A DNA stretch of 64,000 nt from CAIKMD01 sp035277525 (GCA_035277525.1 DATEKH010000152.1:1-64000), one strand, 5' to 3'. Positions 8,924 to 17,237 are shown, counted from the first letter of the stretch. Notes: generated by a model from the letters alone, not told the origin. Made by a program: numbers and translations.

Positions 8924-9850
8924 TTGGAACATTCGACGCGATCCCGCCTCCTTCTACGCCGCCGCTCGCTACTGAAGAGCCTTGCGGGGTCGGTTACGGC
9001 GGCCGTCCTCGGGTGCAGTACTGGTCCGCGCGTGGTCGAGCAATCCATTCGCGAGCAAGGCTTGATCGGAACGCTGTTTCTTCCAACGGGTGCGGGGCCT
9101 TTCCCGGCAGTCATCACGCTGACAGGTGCTGGTGGCGGGATCGATGAGCCTCCGGCCCGAGCACTGGCGCGAGAGGGATTTGCCGCTTTGGCCTTGGCGA
9201 CGCACGGTCTCCCCGGGTTGCCGCGAACCTTCCGAGAGATACCGATCGAATATAGTGAGCGCGCGATTGCTTGGGTGAAGGCGACAGTCCGGCCGGTCAA
9301 CGGTTTCGTTGCGGTGCGCGGTTGGTCCCGCGGCGGAGAACTCGCTCTGATTCTGGGAGCGATGTTTCCCTCGGTCAAAACCGTGCTTGCATACGCGCCT
9401 ATCTCCTATGTGGGCTTATCCGTGCCACGAGAGGAAGGCGTCGACCAATCTTCCGTGCCCGTTGCATGGACATGGCGTGGCAAGCCACTGGCCTTTGCGC
9501 CACTTCCTCGTCGCCTGATGTCCGATCCGGCTCACCCGACTTTCGAGGACAGATTCGGTATTCCGATCGAACGAACGAGAGGACCAATATTGTTCGTGAC
9601 GGGAACGGATGACCAAGGGGCTACTCAGGATCCGACCATCGGATGCGACCGCGCGATGCGCCGTCTCGACTTGTTCCGATTTCCCTATCGGCACGAGCAT
9701 TGGAGCTATGAGGGAGCGGGCCACGATATTGCAGGTCCGCCGCCTTTCAACGGCGATATCGAAGGAGGAGGGACAGTCAAGGCCAACGCCCACGCGGTCG
9801 CCGATTCGTGGCCGCGTTCGATCGCCTTTCTCCGGGCCGCCCTGTCTTAA
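8924..9850 (+). CDS. Exported acyl-CoA thioesterase/BAAT-like alpha/beta hydrolase
   Basis: A 308-residue alpha/beta hydrolase related to the bile acid-CoA:amino acid N-acyltransferase/acyl-CoA thioester hydrolase C-terminal domain. The nucleophile elbow is GWSRGG with Ser135, and the acid and His are likely in VTGTDDQGA and GAGHDIAGPP. The N-terminus has RRRSLLKS followed by a hydrophobic stretch and VLGC at 28-31, which reads as a Tat- or Sec-type lipoprotein signal with lipidated Cys31. The start must be a TTG at 8924: an in-frame stop lies 12 codons upstream and no ATG or GTG intervenes. In this locus it could hydrolyse or transfer an acyl group on exported glycan. Substrate is unknown. 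Confidence 0.8.
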   Translation: MEHSTRSRLLLRRRSLLKSLAGSVTAAVLGCSTGPRVVEQSIREQGLIGTLFLPTGAGPFPAVITLTGAGGGIDEPPARALAREGFAALALATHGLPGLPRTFREIPIEYSERAIAWVKATVRPVNGFVAVRGWSRGGELALILGAMFPSVKTVLAYAPISYVGLSVPREEGVDQSSVPVAWTWRGKPLAFAPLPRRLMSDPAHPTFEDRFGIPIERTRGPILFVTGTDDQGATQDPTIGCDRAMRRLDLFRFPYRHEHWSYEGAGHDIAGPPPFNGDIEGGGTVKANAHAVADSWPRSIAFLRAALS

Positions 9851-9976
9851 GCCAAGCGCGCCAAGGGTGGTTGGGCTCATCGCTTTGTCAATGCGCGCTT
9901 TACCGATATTCGGTACTCTTTCGGACTTGTGGCTACCTCCAACAGGCGCTCGCCTCGGAATTTGATAGGCACAGCT

Positions 9977-11320
9977 ATGGAGACGGACAATCATCTGGGT
10001 GCACCAAGAGCCCTGGTGCTCGCGATGCAGGATTGGCCGCTGACCGCGTATCTGGCAATCAACTTGAGGCGCAGTGGATTCACGGTAGAAGGACTCTGCC
10101 CAAGGCGACACGCGCTTCGGCACACTTCCTCGGTAGATCGCTGCTTTCTGTTTTCGGGGGCGCGGCCCGTGCGCTCGCTTCTGCGCGCGATCAGGCGTTC
10201 CTCGCCGGCCATTCTCGTTCCCGGCGACGACCAGTCGCTCTATGCGATTTATGATTTGCACGAGCAATGCTCGCGAGACGGCGGCCCCGGTTCAGTCGAA
10301 ATCATACGCCTCATCGAACGATCACTCGGCGATCCCGCGGCCTTTTCCATCGCTCGGAGCAAAGCGGCGCTCATCCGTCTGGCGCGCGAGAATGCTATTC
10401 GTATTCCGGAAACGCGCGAGCTCAGCAATGTTGATGAGCTTGCGGCACACTGCGAAACGACGGCTCCGCCGTTCGTCCTGAAACAGGACGGAACCTATGG
10501 CGGGCTCGGCGTCATCGTGACACAAAGCAAAGACGAAGCGAAAAGGGCATTCCGCCGTCTCAGGACTCGCACCGTCATTGGCGCCGGCCGACAATTGCTG
10601 TTCAAAGCGAATCTCCGTCCGCTCATCATGGCAATCACCTCGCCTGCGCCCGTGATATCGGCTCAGCAATATATCGAGGGCCGGCCTGCCAACCGTGCCG
10701 TGTTGTGTTGGCGAGGACGCGTTCTTGCGGGGGCGACGGTAATGACGTTAGAGGCGGCCCCCTTCCCGAACGGGCCAGCGACCGTCGTCGAGTTCATTCG
10801 TGAGCCTGAAATCGATCGCGCCGTTGACACACTCGTTTCCAACTTGGCGCTGTCCGGATTTTGCGGCTTCGATTTCATGCTTGATCGTCAAACTGGGCGC
10901 CCATTCCTCCTCGAACTCAATCCTCGCGCGACCTCGGCGGCGTGGCTTGGGTCAAAGCCCGGCTCAGATTTATGCGCGGCGCTGTTCCGCGCCCTCGACG
11001 CTGAGCAGCGATCGACCGTCGCGCCCTCCCGCAGCGAAGATGAGGATCCTCCGGGCGAAAAGGTTGCGCTTTTTCCGCAAGAATGGCTGCGGTCTGAGAC
11101 GAGCGTCCATCTTTCTGCTGCCTACCATCGCGTACCATGGCATGACCGGAAGCTCGTGCGTTACTTGATCCGCTCTGCCACCCCGCACCATCGCAAGGCA
11201 AAACCCGGGTTACTTGATAGTTTCGCCCGACGCATCGTGCTCGGAAGCAATTGGAAACTGAGCAGCGACTCCAAACGTGCAGCATGCGGTGAGACACGGG
11301 AATCTCGCATAACCGAATAA
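9977..11320 (+). CDS. ATP-grasp ligase (carbamoyl-phosphate synthase-like)
   Basis: A 447-residue ATP-grasp protein with an N-terminal Rossmann-like domain (RALVLAMQDWPLTAY..., LVPGDDQSLY) and a central ATP-grasp core. PPFVLKQDGTYGGLGV carries the ATP-binding Lys and glycine-rich loop, SAQQYIEGRPAN is the next core strand, and GFCGFDFMLD...PFLLELNPRAT is the metal-binding end. The family includes ligases that join a carboxylate to an amine. It is unlike the other ATP-grasp protein in the locus (7572-8738), so the two probably use different substrates. Start: ATG 9977 fits the family; a GTG at 9929 would add 16 residues, and neither has a good ribosome binding site. It follows the esterase on the same strand after 126 bases. 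Confidence 0.85.
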   Translation: METDNHLGAPRALVLAMQDWPLTAYLAINLRRSGFTVEGLCPRRHALRHTSSVDRCFLFSGARPVRSLLRAIRRSSPAILVPGDDQSLYAIYDLHEQCSRDGGPGSVEIIRLIERSLGDPAAFSIARSKAALIRLARENAIRIPETRELSNVDELAAHCETTAPPFVLKQDGTYGGLGVIVTQSKDEAKRAFRRLRTRTVIGAGRQLLFKANLRPLIMAITSPAPVISAQQYIEGRPANRAVLCWRGRVLAGATVMTLEAAPFPNGPATVVEFIREPEIDRAVDTLVSNLALSGFCGFDFMLDRQTGRPFLLELNPRATSAAWLGSKPGSDLCAALFRALDAEQRSTVAPSRSEDEDPPGEKVALFPQEWLRSETSVHLSAAYHRVPWHDRKLVRYLIRSATPHHRKAKPGLLDSFARRIVLGSNWKLSSDSKRAACGETRESRITE

Positions 11321-11512
11321 ACCCCGACCTTGCCGGAGGAATCCGGGCGGAGCTGCCGGTAGGCCTTGCCGCTCATCGGCCGAACATGATGTTGCGGCGT
11401 TTTTGCCCCGGACTTACTATCCGCGATCCGATCATGGGCTCCAGTCGACGAGGCTCAAAGGTAACCAGTCGGAAACTAGCGATCCGCCGGAAACCTCGAG
11501 GACAAAGAGGGG

Positions 11513-12865
11513 TTGAGCCAGATTATCGATCGCCGCCGCTTTAACTCTGGCGTTCTCGCCGCCTGCAGCTTGCTCGCATCGGCAAAGGTCGCCACGGCGC
11601 TCGCCGCGGCCGTTCGCACGAGCGAGCCGCGCCTCGTCTTCGCGCATTACATGGTCTGCTGTCCAAGGGACGGCGACGAGGCGCCGGCGGCCGCGCTGGC
11701 GGCCGAAATCAAGCAGGCGCAGTCGCGCGGCATCGATGCCTTCGCGCTCAATTGCGGCAGCTGGAGCGAGGAGCCGCGCTATCGCGCCACCGCGACGAAA
11801 CTCTTTCGTGCCGCCGCCTCGCTCGGCACGGGCTTCAAGCTGTTTTTCTCGGCCGACGGGCTTTCGCCCAAGAACGTCATCGCGATGGTGTCGGAGTTCT
11901 ACAACCATCCCGGCATGCTGCGGGTCGCGGGCAAGCCGCTGCTGTCCACCTTCGACGGCGACGCCGACTGGGCCAAGGCATTTCTCGATCCGCTCGAGGA
12001 TGCAGAAAAGCCGGTCACGTTCGTGCCGTTCTTTTTTCCCGAAGGCAGAGCGAAAGTCTTCACCGCCCGCAATGTCGCAAAGCTCATCGCCGACAACAGC
12101 TATGTGGATGGCTTTTTCTTGTTCGGTGCGGCCGGATCGGGCAGCGAAATCGCGCGGGCGAGCGAGAAAGTCGGCGAGGCCTGGCGGCGCGCCGGCAAGC
12201 TCTATATGGCGCCGGTCTCGCCCTATTACCGCGGGCTCGGCTACCGCGACAATTATCGCGTGTTCGAGACTCGCGGCTTCCAGGGGATGGCGCAGCAATG
12301 GGAGGCGGCGATCGCGGTCGGCGCGCAATGGGTCGAGGTCGTGACCTGGAACGACTGGTCCGAGGCGACGTATGTCGAGGATCTCGGTGCGCCCGCCACG
12401 GACCGCGTCGCCGGCGGGTATTGGGGAAAGCTGTTGTCGCATGCCGCTTATCTCGCGGCGAGCGAGTACTACATCCGCTGGTTTAAGACCGGCGTTCGAC
12501 GAATCGATCGCGATGACCTGTATTGGTTTTATCGCTTGTCGCCGCGCGCCATCCCCGGCCGCAGCACGCCGCGCGGACGCAAGCCCGCCTTCCCGAAAGG
12601 GGTCGAGACGCTCGAGGACCAAGTCTTCGTCAGCGCGTTTCTGACCGCGCCGGCGCGCATCGAGATCGAGAGCGGCAAGCGACGCTACCAACTCGACATC
12701 GATGCGGGCGTTCACCACCTCGGCGTCGACTTTGCCCTGGGCGCGCAGAAATTCAGCGTCAGCCGGAACGGCCGAACGATCCTCGCGGGCGACGGCGCAT
12801 TTCCGATCACCGACGATAATTGGGCGAATTACGATTATCTCTCGGGTCAGGCGCGCCGCATATGA
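11513..12865 (+). CDS. Tat-exported GH71 alpha-1,3-glucanase-like protein
   Basis: A 450-residue protein of glycoside hydrolase family 71. LVFAHYMVCC at about 41-50, the GIDAFALNCGSW strand and EVVTWNDWSEATY near 280 match conserved family segments, the last carrying acidic residues. The C-terminal 100 residues look like a separate beta-sandwich (VETLEDQVFV... ITDDNWANYDYLSG). The N-terminus DRRRFNSGVLAACSLLAS is a twin-arginine signal ending near an Ala-rich cleavage site, so the enzyme should act in the periplasm or outside the cell. GH71 enzymes cut alpha-1,3-glucan and are best known from fungi. The start is a TTG at 11513 with an upstream GAGGA. It follows the polysaccharide locus and may process that polymer or fungal wall glucan. 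Confidence 0.85.
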   Translation: MSQIIDRRRFNSGVLAACSLLASAKVATALAAAVRTSEPRLVFAHYMVCCPRDGDEAPAAALAAEIKQAQSRGIDAFALNCGSWSEEPRYRATATKLFRAAASLGTGFKLFFSADGLSPKNVIAMVSEFYNHPGMLRVAGKPLLSTFDGDADWAKAFLDPLEDAEKPVTFVPFFFPEGRAKVFTARNVAKLIADNSYVDGFFLFGAAGSGSEIARASEKVGEAWRRAGKLYMAPVSPYYRGLGYRDNYRVFETRGFQGMAQQWEAAIAVGAQWVEVVTWNDWSEATYVEDLGAPATDRVAGGYWGKLLSHAAYLAASEYYIRWFKTGVRRIDRDDLYWFYRLSPRAIPGRSTPRGRKPAFPKGVETLEDQVFVSAFLTAPARIEIESGKRRYQLDIDAGVHHLGVDFALGAQKFSVSRNGRTILAGDGAFPITDDNWANYDYLSGQARRI

Positions 12866-12875
12866 CGCGCATTGC

Positions 12876-12897
12876 GCGGCCGCGCCGTTGCGGCCGC
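12876..12897. terminator. Hairpin between convergent genes, likely bidirectional terminator
   Basis: gcggccgc at 12876-12883 pairs perfectly with gcggccgc at 12890-12897 across a six-base loop. It sits between the stop of the glucanase (12865) and the stop of the convergent peptidase (12923). There is no clear T-run, so intrinsic termination is plausible rather than certain. Confidence 0.5.
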
Positions 12898-12922
12898 GTC
12901 TCAGCGAAAAGAGCGCGCGAGA

Positions 12923-13522
12923 TTACGGGTGAGGGTGATGCTCGGCCGTGGCGAGCATGACCGGCTGGCCGACGACCTTGACCCAGCGCGCCGGGCTTTG
13001 CGGGCTTTGCATCGCCACCCAGCGATAGGGCAGCGCGTCCCACGCAACGACCGGCGGCAAGCGATTGTCGAGAACGAAATCGCCCTGGTTGGTACGGGCG
13101 ACGAGCACAAGATGGCCTTCGCCCAACTCGTCATAAGCGGCGGCGAGCAAGAGCGTGTCCTCCGGCCAGCCGAGCGCGATCAGCGCCTGGCGTTTGGTCA
13201 GCGCGTAAGTGTTGCAATCGCCATATCCGTCTTCGGCATAGTGCCACGCATGCGTCGGATCTTCGCGCGGCTTGATCTGCCAGTTGATGTCGGCCTGCAC
13301 GCGATCGAGCTCGGCGCGACGCTCGGGCGTCAGCGCCATCGGCGTCGTGTCGGCGGCGGTCACGAGGCATTCGCTGCTGTGCTTGACGCAAAATCCGATG
13401 AAGCCCATCGGCGGAACGACGGCCTCTGCGGTCGTCATCGTCGTGCCCGCGCCGGCACTCGCGATAAATCCGAGATTCAAAATTCCGCAGGCCGCCAGAA
13501 CGGCGCAGCACTTAATGTTCAT
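12923..13522 (-). CDS. Transglutaminase-like cysteine peptidase (BTLCP family)
   Basis: A 199-residue exported protein of the bacterial transglutaminase-like cysteine proteinase family. The catalytic triad can be read as Cys103 (GDCNTYA), His137 (EGHLVLVA) and Asp152 (FVLDNR). The N-terminus is a short signal peptide with cleavage near AGAG at 24-27. In other bacteria members of this family are LapG, which releases a biofilm adhesin, and rhizobial homologues of unknown target. No LapD-like receptor or giant adhesin lies in the window. ATG at 13522 has a strong AGGAG ribosome binding site. It is convergent with the glucanase. Confidence 0.88.
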   Translation of the reverse strand: MNIKCCAVLAACGILNLGFIASAGAGTTMTTAEAVVPPMGFIGFCVKHSSECLVTAADTTPMALTPERRAELDRVQADINWQIKPREDPTHAWHYAEDGYGDCNTYALTKRQALIALGWPEDTLLLAAAYDELGEGHLVLVARTNQGDFVLDNRLPPVVAWDALPYRWVAMQSPQSPARWVKVVGQPVMLATAEHHPHP

Positions 13523-13698
13523 CGCAATCTCCTGACTTCGCCATTCTCGGGGAACGGCGCTTAACAGGGCGTAAATCGAAAAAGTTCCTGCTCGTCGGCG
13601 AACACGAAAATGTTTCTGCGATGCGCGCTGGGCCTCCTCTGGATCTCTCGATGCGAGCGGGCGCGCCGGTAGAACCCCGGCGGACGCACGATGGTTTC

Positions 13699-13712
13699 CC
13701 TAAAATTTTAGG
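13699..13712. promoter_or_regulatory. AT-rich 14-base perfect palindrome
   Basis: cctaaaattttagg is a perfect palindrome in a GC-rich intergenic stretch, followed by another AT-rich run. It lies 177 bases upstream of the peptidase start and 67 bases beyond the stop of the small ORF at 13779. It could be an operator, part of a promoter for the peptidase (it contains TAAAAT) or a transcription end. Confidence 0.35.
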
Positions 13713-13778
13713 AAAATTGTTCCCGGTCTCTTCGCGGTTCGCCGCAACGCTTCGCGCGCTGCGTCACACACGCAGCGC

Positions 13779-13928
13779 TCAGTGAACGCCGGCCTCATGC
13801 GTTGTGCCAAGGCGCTCGTAATCCTCGGCAATCCGCTGAATCTCGTCGGCAATCTTCGAATCAAAGATATGCTTGGCGATTCGCCGATAGCGCTCGGCGA
13901 TTTGCATAACCTTGATCTCCGGTTCCAT
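13779..13928 (-). CDS. Small hypothetical protein (49 residues)
   Basis: I translated this from the reverse strand: an ATG at 13928 opens 49 codons ending in TGA. The product starts MEPEIKVMQIAERYRRIAKH and continues with regularly spaced charged and hydrophobic residues (IADEIQRIAEDYERLG), which predict two short amphipathic helices, possibly a helical hairpin. It resembles small hypothetical proteins I associate with Bradyrhizobium and relatives; I know of no assigned function. The upstream sequence gagggcgcgac offers a GAGG at acceptable spacing. It stands alone between the peptidase and the TRAP genes. Regular coding pattern and conserved style argue that it is real, though short. Confidence 0.55.
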   Translation of the reverse strand: MEPEIKVMQIAERYRRIAKHIFDSKIADEIQRIAEDYERLGTTHEAGVH

Positions 13929-13997
13929 GTCGCGCCCTCGTTTCAGCTCCAGGCACCAAAGTCATAGCGGCGGCCGGCGGCAAAAGCGCGCGTCTTT

Positions 13998-14070
13998 TCT
14001 GTGGCAACACTGCCACGTGTCATTTCTGCGTCAGCGACGGCGGCCTTCGTGTCATATCTGTGGCAACATT
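13998..14070. repeat. Repeated tctgtggcaaca / cgtgtcat units, possible insertion-sequence end
   Basis: tctgtggcaaca occurs at 13998-14009 and 14057-14068. cgtgtcatttctg (14016-14028) recurs as cgtgtcatatctg (14048-14060) with one mismatch. The first copy also forms a hairpin (gtggca, acac, tgccac at 14001-14016). Repeated blocks of this kind are seen at the ends of IS21-type elements, so this may be a remnant end; no transposase gene is present here. The match to IS21 is my inference. Confidence 0.4.
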
Positions 14071-14121
14071 ACGCAATCGCGATTGCACCGCTCGCGGCGT
14101 GGCCGCGAAATCCACTGCGCA

Positions 14122-15423
14122 TCAGCGGAGAAAAAGCCGCGGGAGATAGAGCACGATCGGCGGAAGGGCGAGCACGAGGCCGAGACGGGCAAAATCGCCG
14201 GCCCAGAACGGAATCACGCCCCAATAGATCTGTTTGAGCGGGACTTCGGGCAGCAACGATTTCAGAACGAAGATGTTCAGGCCGAGCGGCGGGTGCAGCA
14301 CGCTCATCTCGACGACGATGACGAGAACCACGCCCCACCAGATCAAATCGAAGCCGAGCGCGCTCACGATCGGCACGAAGATCGGAACCGTGAGAAAGAT
14401 CAGCGCGAAGCCCTCGATGAACATGCCGAGCACGACGTAAAAGCCCATGATCACCAGCACGGTCTCCATCGGCGTCGCATGGAGGACGTTGATGAATGCG
14501 AGAACCGCCTCCGACATGCCGGAAATGTTGACGAACTGATTAAGCACCAGCGCGCCCAAGATGACGGCGAACACCATTGCCGTGGTGATCGAGGCATCGA
14601 CCAGCGACTCGTAGAAGATCTGCCAAGTCATCTTGCGGCGAAGGATCGCGAGCATGAGCGCGCCTGCCGCACCGATGCCGCCGGCCTCGGTCGCGGTGAA
14701 GACCCCGAAGGTGATCCCGCCCATCACCAGCAGGAAGAGCGCGAGCACGCCCCAGACCTTATAGAGCCCGCGCCAGCGCGCCGCCCATTCCGCCCGGTTC
14801 GCGGGCGGACCCGCGGCAGGCTTGAAGAAGGTGACCGTGCGGATCACGGCGAAATAGATCCCGATCGAGGCCAGCACCGGGCCGATCGCGGCGACGAACA
14901 GCTTGGCGATGTCCTGCTCGGTCAAAAGCCCATAGACGATCAGCGCGCCCGAAGGCGGCACCAGCATGCCGAGCGCGCCGCCTGCCGCCACCGTTCCCGT
15001 GCTCAGCGAATCGGCATAGCGATAGCGCCGCATCGAGGGAACGGCGACCCGCGCCATGGTCGCGGCGGTGGCGATCGAGGAATGGCAGATCGAGGCAAAG
15101 CCAGCGCAGGCCGCAATGGTGGCCATGGCGAGGCCGCCGCGGTAATGGCCGAGCCAGCGATGCGCGGCGTCATAGAGATCGTCCGACAGCGCCGCGTGAT
15201 TGACGAAGCTTCCGGTCAGAATGAAGAGCGGAAGAACCGAGAACTGAAAATCGAGCGTGAGGCCGAGGATTTGCTGGCCCGCCATGGCGAGCGCCGCGCC
15301 GAGCCCGGCGGGATGAATGATCGCAAAGCCGAAGAACCCCACCGTGAACAGCACGATGCTCAGCGGCACGCCCATGAAAAAACCGAGCAGCATGACGACG
15401 AAGCCGATGAGAGCCGTGATCAT
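14122..15423 (-). CDS. dctM: TRAP transporter large permease (DctM)
   Basis: A 433-residue membrane protein with about 12 hydrophobic segments and clear DctM features: an N-terminal MGVPLSIVLFTVGFFG segment, GFASICHSSIATAATMARVA, and GTVAAGGALGMLVPPSGALIVYG near the middle, where the conserved PPS loop of TRAP large permeases lies. It forms the ion-coupled channel that moves the solute delivered by the periplasmic binding protein. Its ATG overlaps the stop of dctQ as ATGA, so the two permeases are translationally coupled. It is the last gene of a three-gene leftward operon (16014-17057, 15420-15962, this gene). Confidence 0.95.
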   Translation of the reverse strand: MITALIGFVVMLLGFFMGVPLSIVLFTVGFFGFAIIHPAGLGAALAMAGQQILGLTLDFQFSVLPLFILTGSFVNHAALSDDLYDAAHRWLGHYRGGLAMATIAACAGFASICHSSIATAATMARVAVPSMRRYRYADSLSTGTVAAGGALGMLVPPSGALIVYGLLTEQDIAKLFVAAIGPVLASIGIYFAVIRTVTFFKPAAGPPANRAEWAARWRGLYKVWGVLALFLLVMGGITFGVFTATEAGGIGAAGALMLAILRRKMTWQIFYESLVDASITTAMVFAVILGALVLNQFVNISGMSEAVLAFINVLHATPMETVLVIMGFYVVLGMFIEGFALIFLTVPIFVPIVSALGFDLIWWGVVLVIVVEMSVLHPPLGLNIFVLKSLLPEVPLKQIYWGVIPFWAGDFARLGLVLALPPIVLYLPRLFLR

Positions 15424-15962
15424 TCCGGTCCTGTCTCATCGTCATGCGAGCGATCGGCCGAAGCATCGCCGCGCAGGTGGCGGTAAAGCAATTCGCCCGC
15501 CATGAGCGCCGCGAGCAGAGTCAGCGCGGCAAAGGCGTAGGCAAAGGGCGCTTCGGGAATATTGAGGTAATTGGTCGTGATGCCTTCGCTGCCGAGCGTC
15601 TGACCTTGCAGAAAGATGAGATAGGCGATGAAGGCGAAGCCGATACTCGTGAGCGCTAGGACGAAAACGCGCTGCAGGCCGCGGGCTCGCCCCTTCAACA
15701 GCATGGCAAAGGCATGGACGGCGATGTGACGCTGCCGATGCGTGACCAGCGGCAAGGCGGAAAAAATGATGAGGCCGAGGAGAAAGGCTTGGACCTCCGA
15801 ATCGCCGGCGATCGGGCTGTCGAGGAAATAGCGCGCGATCACCGTCGCGAAGGTCAGCGCCATCATGCCGAAGAGGCAGAGCGCCGCGATGGGCCCGAGC
15901 ACGTTCTCGAGGACCGAGCGCCGGCGGGGAGCTTCACCCGCCCCCATGCCCGATTCAGCCAT
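15420..15962 (-). CDS. dctQ: TRAP transporter small permease (DctQ)
   Basis: A 180-residue protein with four hydrophobic segments (about 25-45, 58-78, 95-118 and 140-162) as in DctQ subunits. The first helix carries the family pattern MALTFATVIARYFLDSPIAGDSE... and the loop THRQRHIAVHAF follows, matching the conserved HxxV-type region. It pairs with DctM, whose start overlaps its stop. The ribosome binding site is weak. It is 51 bases downstream of dctP. Confidence 0.93.
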   Translation of the reverse strand: MAESGMGAGEAPRRRSVLENVLGPIAALCLFGMMALTFATVIARYFLDSPIAGDSEVQAFLLGLIIFSALPLVTHRQRHIAVHAFAMLLKGRARGLQRVFVLALTSIGFAFIAYLIFLQGQTLGSEGITTNYLNIPEAPFAYAFAALTLLAALMAGELLYRHLRGDASADRSHDDETGPE

Positions 15963-16013
15963 GGCAGCTCATCGGCGGCTAGGCGTCCGATTTATGCGAT
16001 CGTGTCTCACCGC

Positions 16014-17057
16014 TTATTTCCCACCGGCGGCGACGTCTTGCGCGGTTTTGACGAAGTACTCATAGGCCCCTGGGCCATCGATCCCGCGTTGCTTGGCGGC
16101 GGCAAGCCATTCCTCCTTGAAGAAGGGCACCTTCGCGCGCGCCGCGGCCATGAATTCTGGACTGGCGTGAATGACGTCGATGTGATTCTGCTCGATCAGC
16201 GCGTTGGCGCGATTGTCCTGATCGACGAAACCTTGCGCGGCGCGCCGGGAAAATCCCTCGTAAGACACTTTGTCGATGACGGCGCGGTCTTGCGGCGAGA
16301 GGCTCTCGTACTTCTTCTCGTTCATGAAGAAGCTGAAGGAATTGTAGCCGAGCTGGCCCGCGAACAGCGTCAGGTATTTCGTAAAGCGCGCGAGCTGAAA
16401 CGAAATCAGCGAGCCCTTGCCCGTCACGGCACCGTCGACGATGCCGCCCGACATGTAGTCGTACATGCTATTGGCGGCTTGTGCGGCAACCGGCGTTGCC
16501 CCGAACGCCTCGATCGCGGCTTTGATATTGGGCGAAGGCACCCAGATCTTGAGCCCGTGGAAGTCGTCGAGCTTGGTGATCGGCCGCTTGACGGTTTGCA
16601 CCGTGTTGCCGCCATTGACCCAAATCCCCAAGAGCTTGACCCCTTTGTACTCGTGCACCTTGGCGAAATATTTTTCCTGCGTGCGCCAGATCGCGACCGT
16701 GTCGGCCACGGAATTCGGCGCGATGAACGGGATCTCGGCGAGGAAAGGCAGCTTGACGCGCTCGCGGATGTAATCATTGGGCGTCAGGGCGACGTCGGCG
16801 ATGCCGCTCGTCACCATCTCCCATTGACGCGCGAGCGGCGCCATGGTCGCGGCCGGAATCGCGACCTTGATGCGCCCTTGGGACTCTTGCTCGACCGCGT
16901 CGGCCCAAGGCTTATAGACGCCGATAAAGAAAGACGAGGCGCGCGGCATCACGACGTTCATCGTGATCGTGACCTCGGCAGCGGCCGGCGGCGCAAAACT
17001 CGAAAGGAGAGCGAGGAGGGCGGCTCCCGCCGCGACGGAAGTGACGGGTCTCGACAT
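16014..17057 (-). CDS. dctP: TRAP transporter solute-binding protein (DctP)
   Basis: A 347-residue periplasmic binding protein. A signal peptide of about 27 residues ends at PPAAAE. Family features are PWADAVEQESQGRIKV, VTSGIADVALTPNDYI, and the conserved LLGIWVNGGN / GLKIWVPSPNIKAAIEAFGATPV region, where the substrate carboxylate is usually bound. Start at 17057 is supported by a GGGAGGAAG ribosome binding site; the frame remains open further upstream but that stretch lacks coding character. TRAP systems of this kind typically import organic acids; here an aromatic acid is plausible from the neighbourhood. It is the first gene of the leftward operon and is divergent from the amidohydrolase at 17238. 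Confidence 0.93.
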   Translation of the reverse strand: MSRPVTSVAAGAALLALLSSFAPPAAAEVTITMNVVMPRASSFFIGVYKPWADAVEQESQGRIKVAIPAATMAPLARQWEMVTSGIADVALTPNDYIRERVKLPFLAEIPFIAPNSVADTVAIWRTQEKYFAKVHEYKGVKLLGIWVNGGNTVQTVKRPITKLDDFHGLKIWVPSPNIKAAIEAFGATPVAAQAANSMYDYMSGGIVDGAVTGKGSLISFQLARFTKYLTLFAGQLGYNSFSFFMNEKKYESLSPQDRAVIDKVSYEGFSRRAAQGFVDQDNRANALIEQNHIDVIHASPEFMAAARAKVPFFKEEWLAAAKQRGIDGPGAYEYFVKTAQDVAAGGK

Positions 17058-17237
17058 CGCAATCTTCCTCCCCGCGAACGTCTTTGCTTTGGCGGCAGCG
17101 TATTCGACTGTTCCGTCATTGTCGAGCGTGGTGAACAATCGCGCCGTCGCGCGCGCCCGTGTGGGCGATTTTGCCGTTGACCTCGGCGTCGGCCCATGGC
17201 CAAGCTCGGCCGTCATCGCATGGCAGGGAGCGGACCG

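Noticed and set aside
14001..14016. Possible sigma-54 promoter tggcaacactgc
   Set aside because: Spacing between the GG and GC doublets is seven bases instead of the required ten.
13912..15486. Open frame of 524 codons rich in Arg, Glu, His and Asp
   Set aside because: It is antisense to dctM; the composition is that of a reversed membrane gene in GC-rich DNA.
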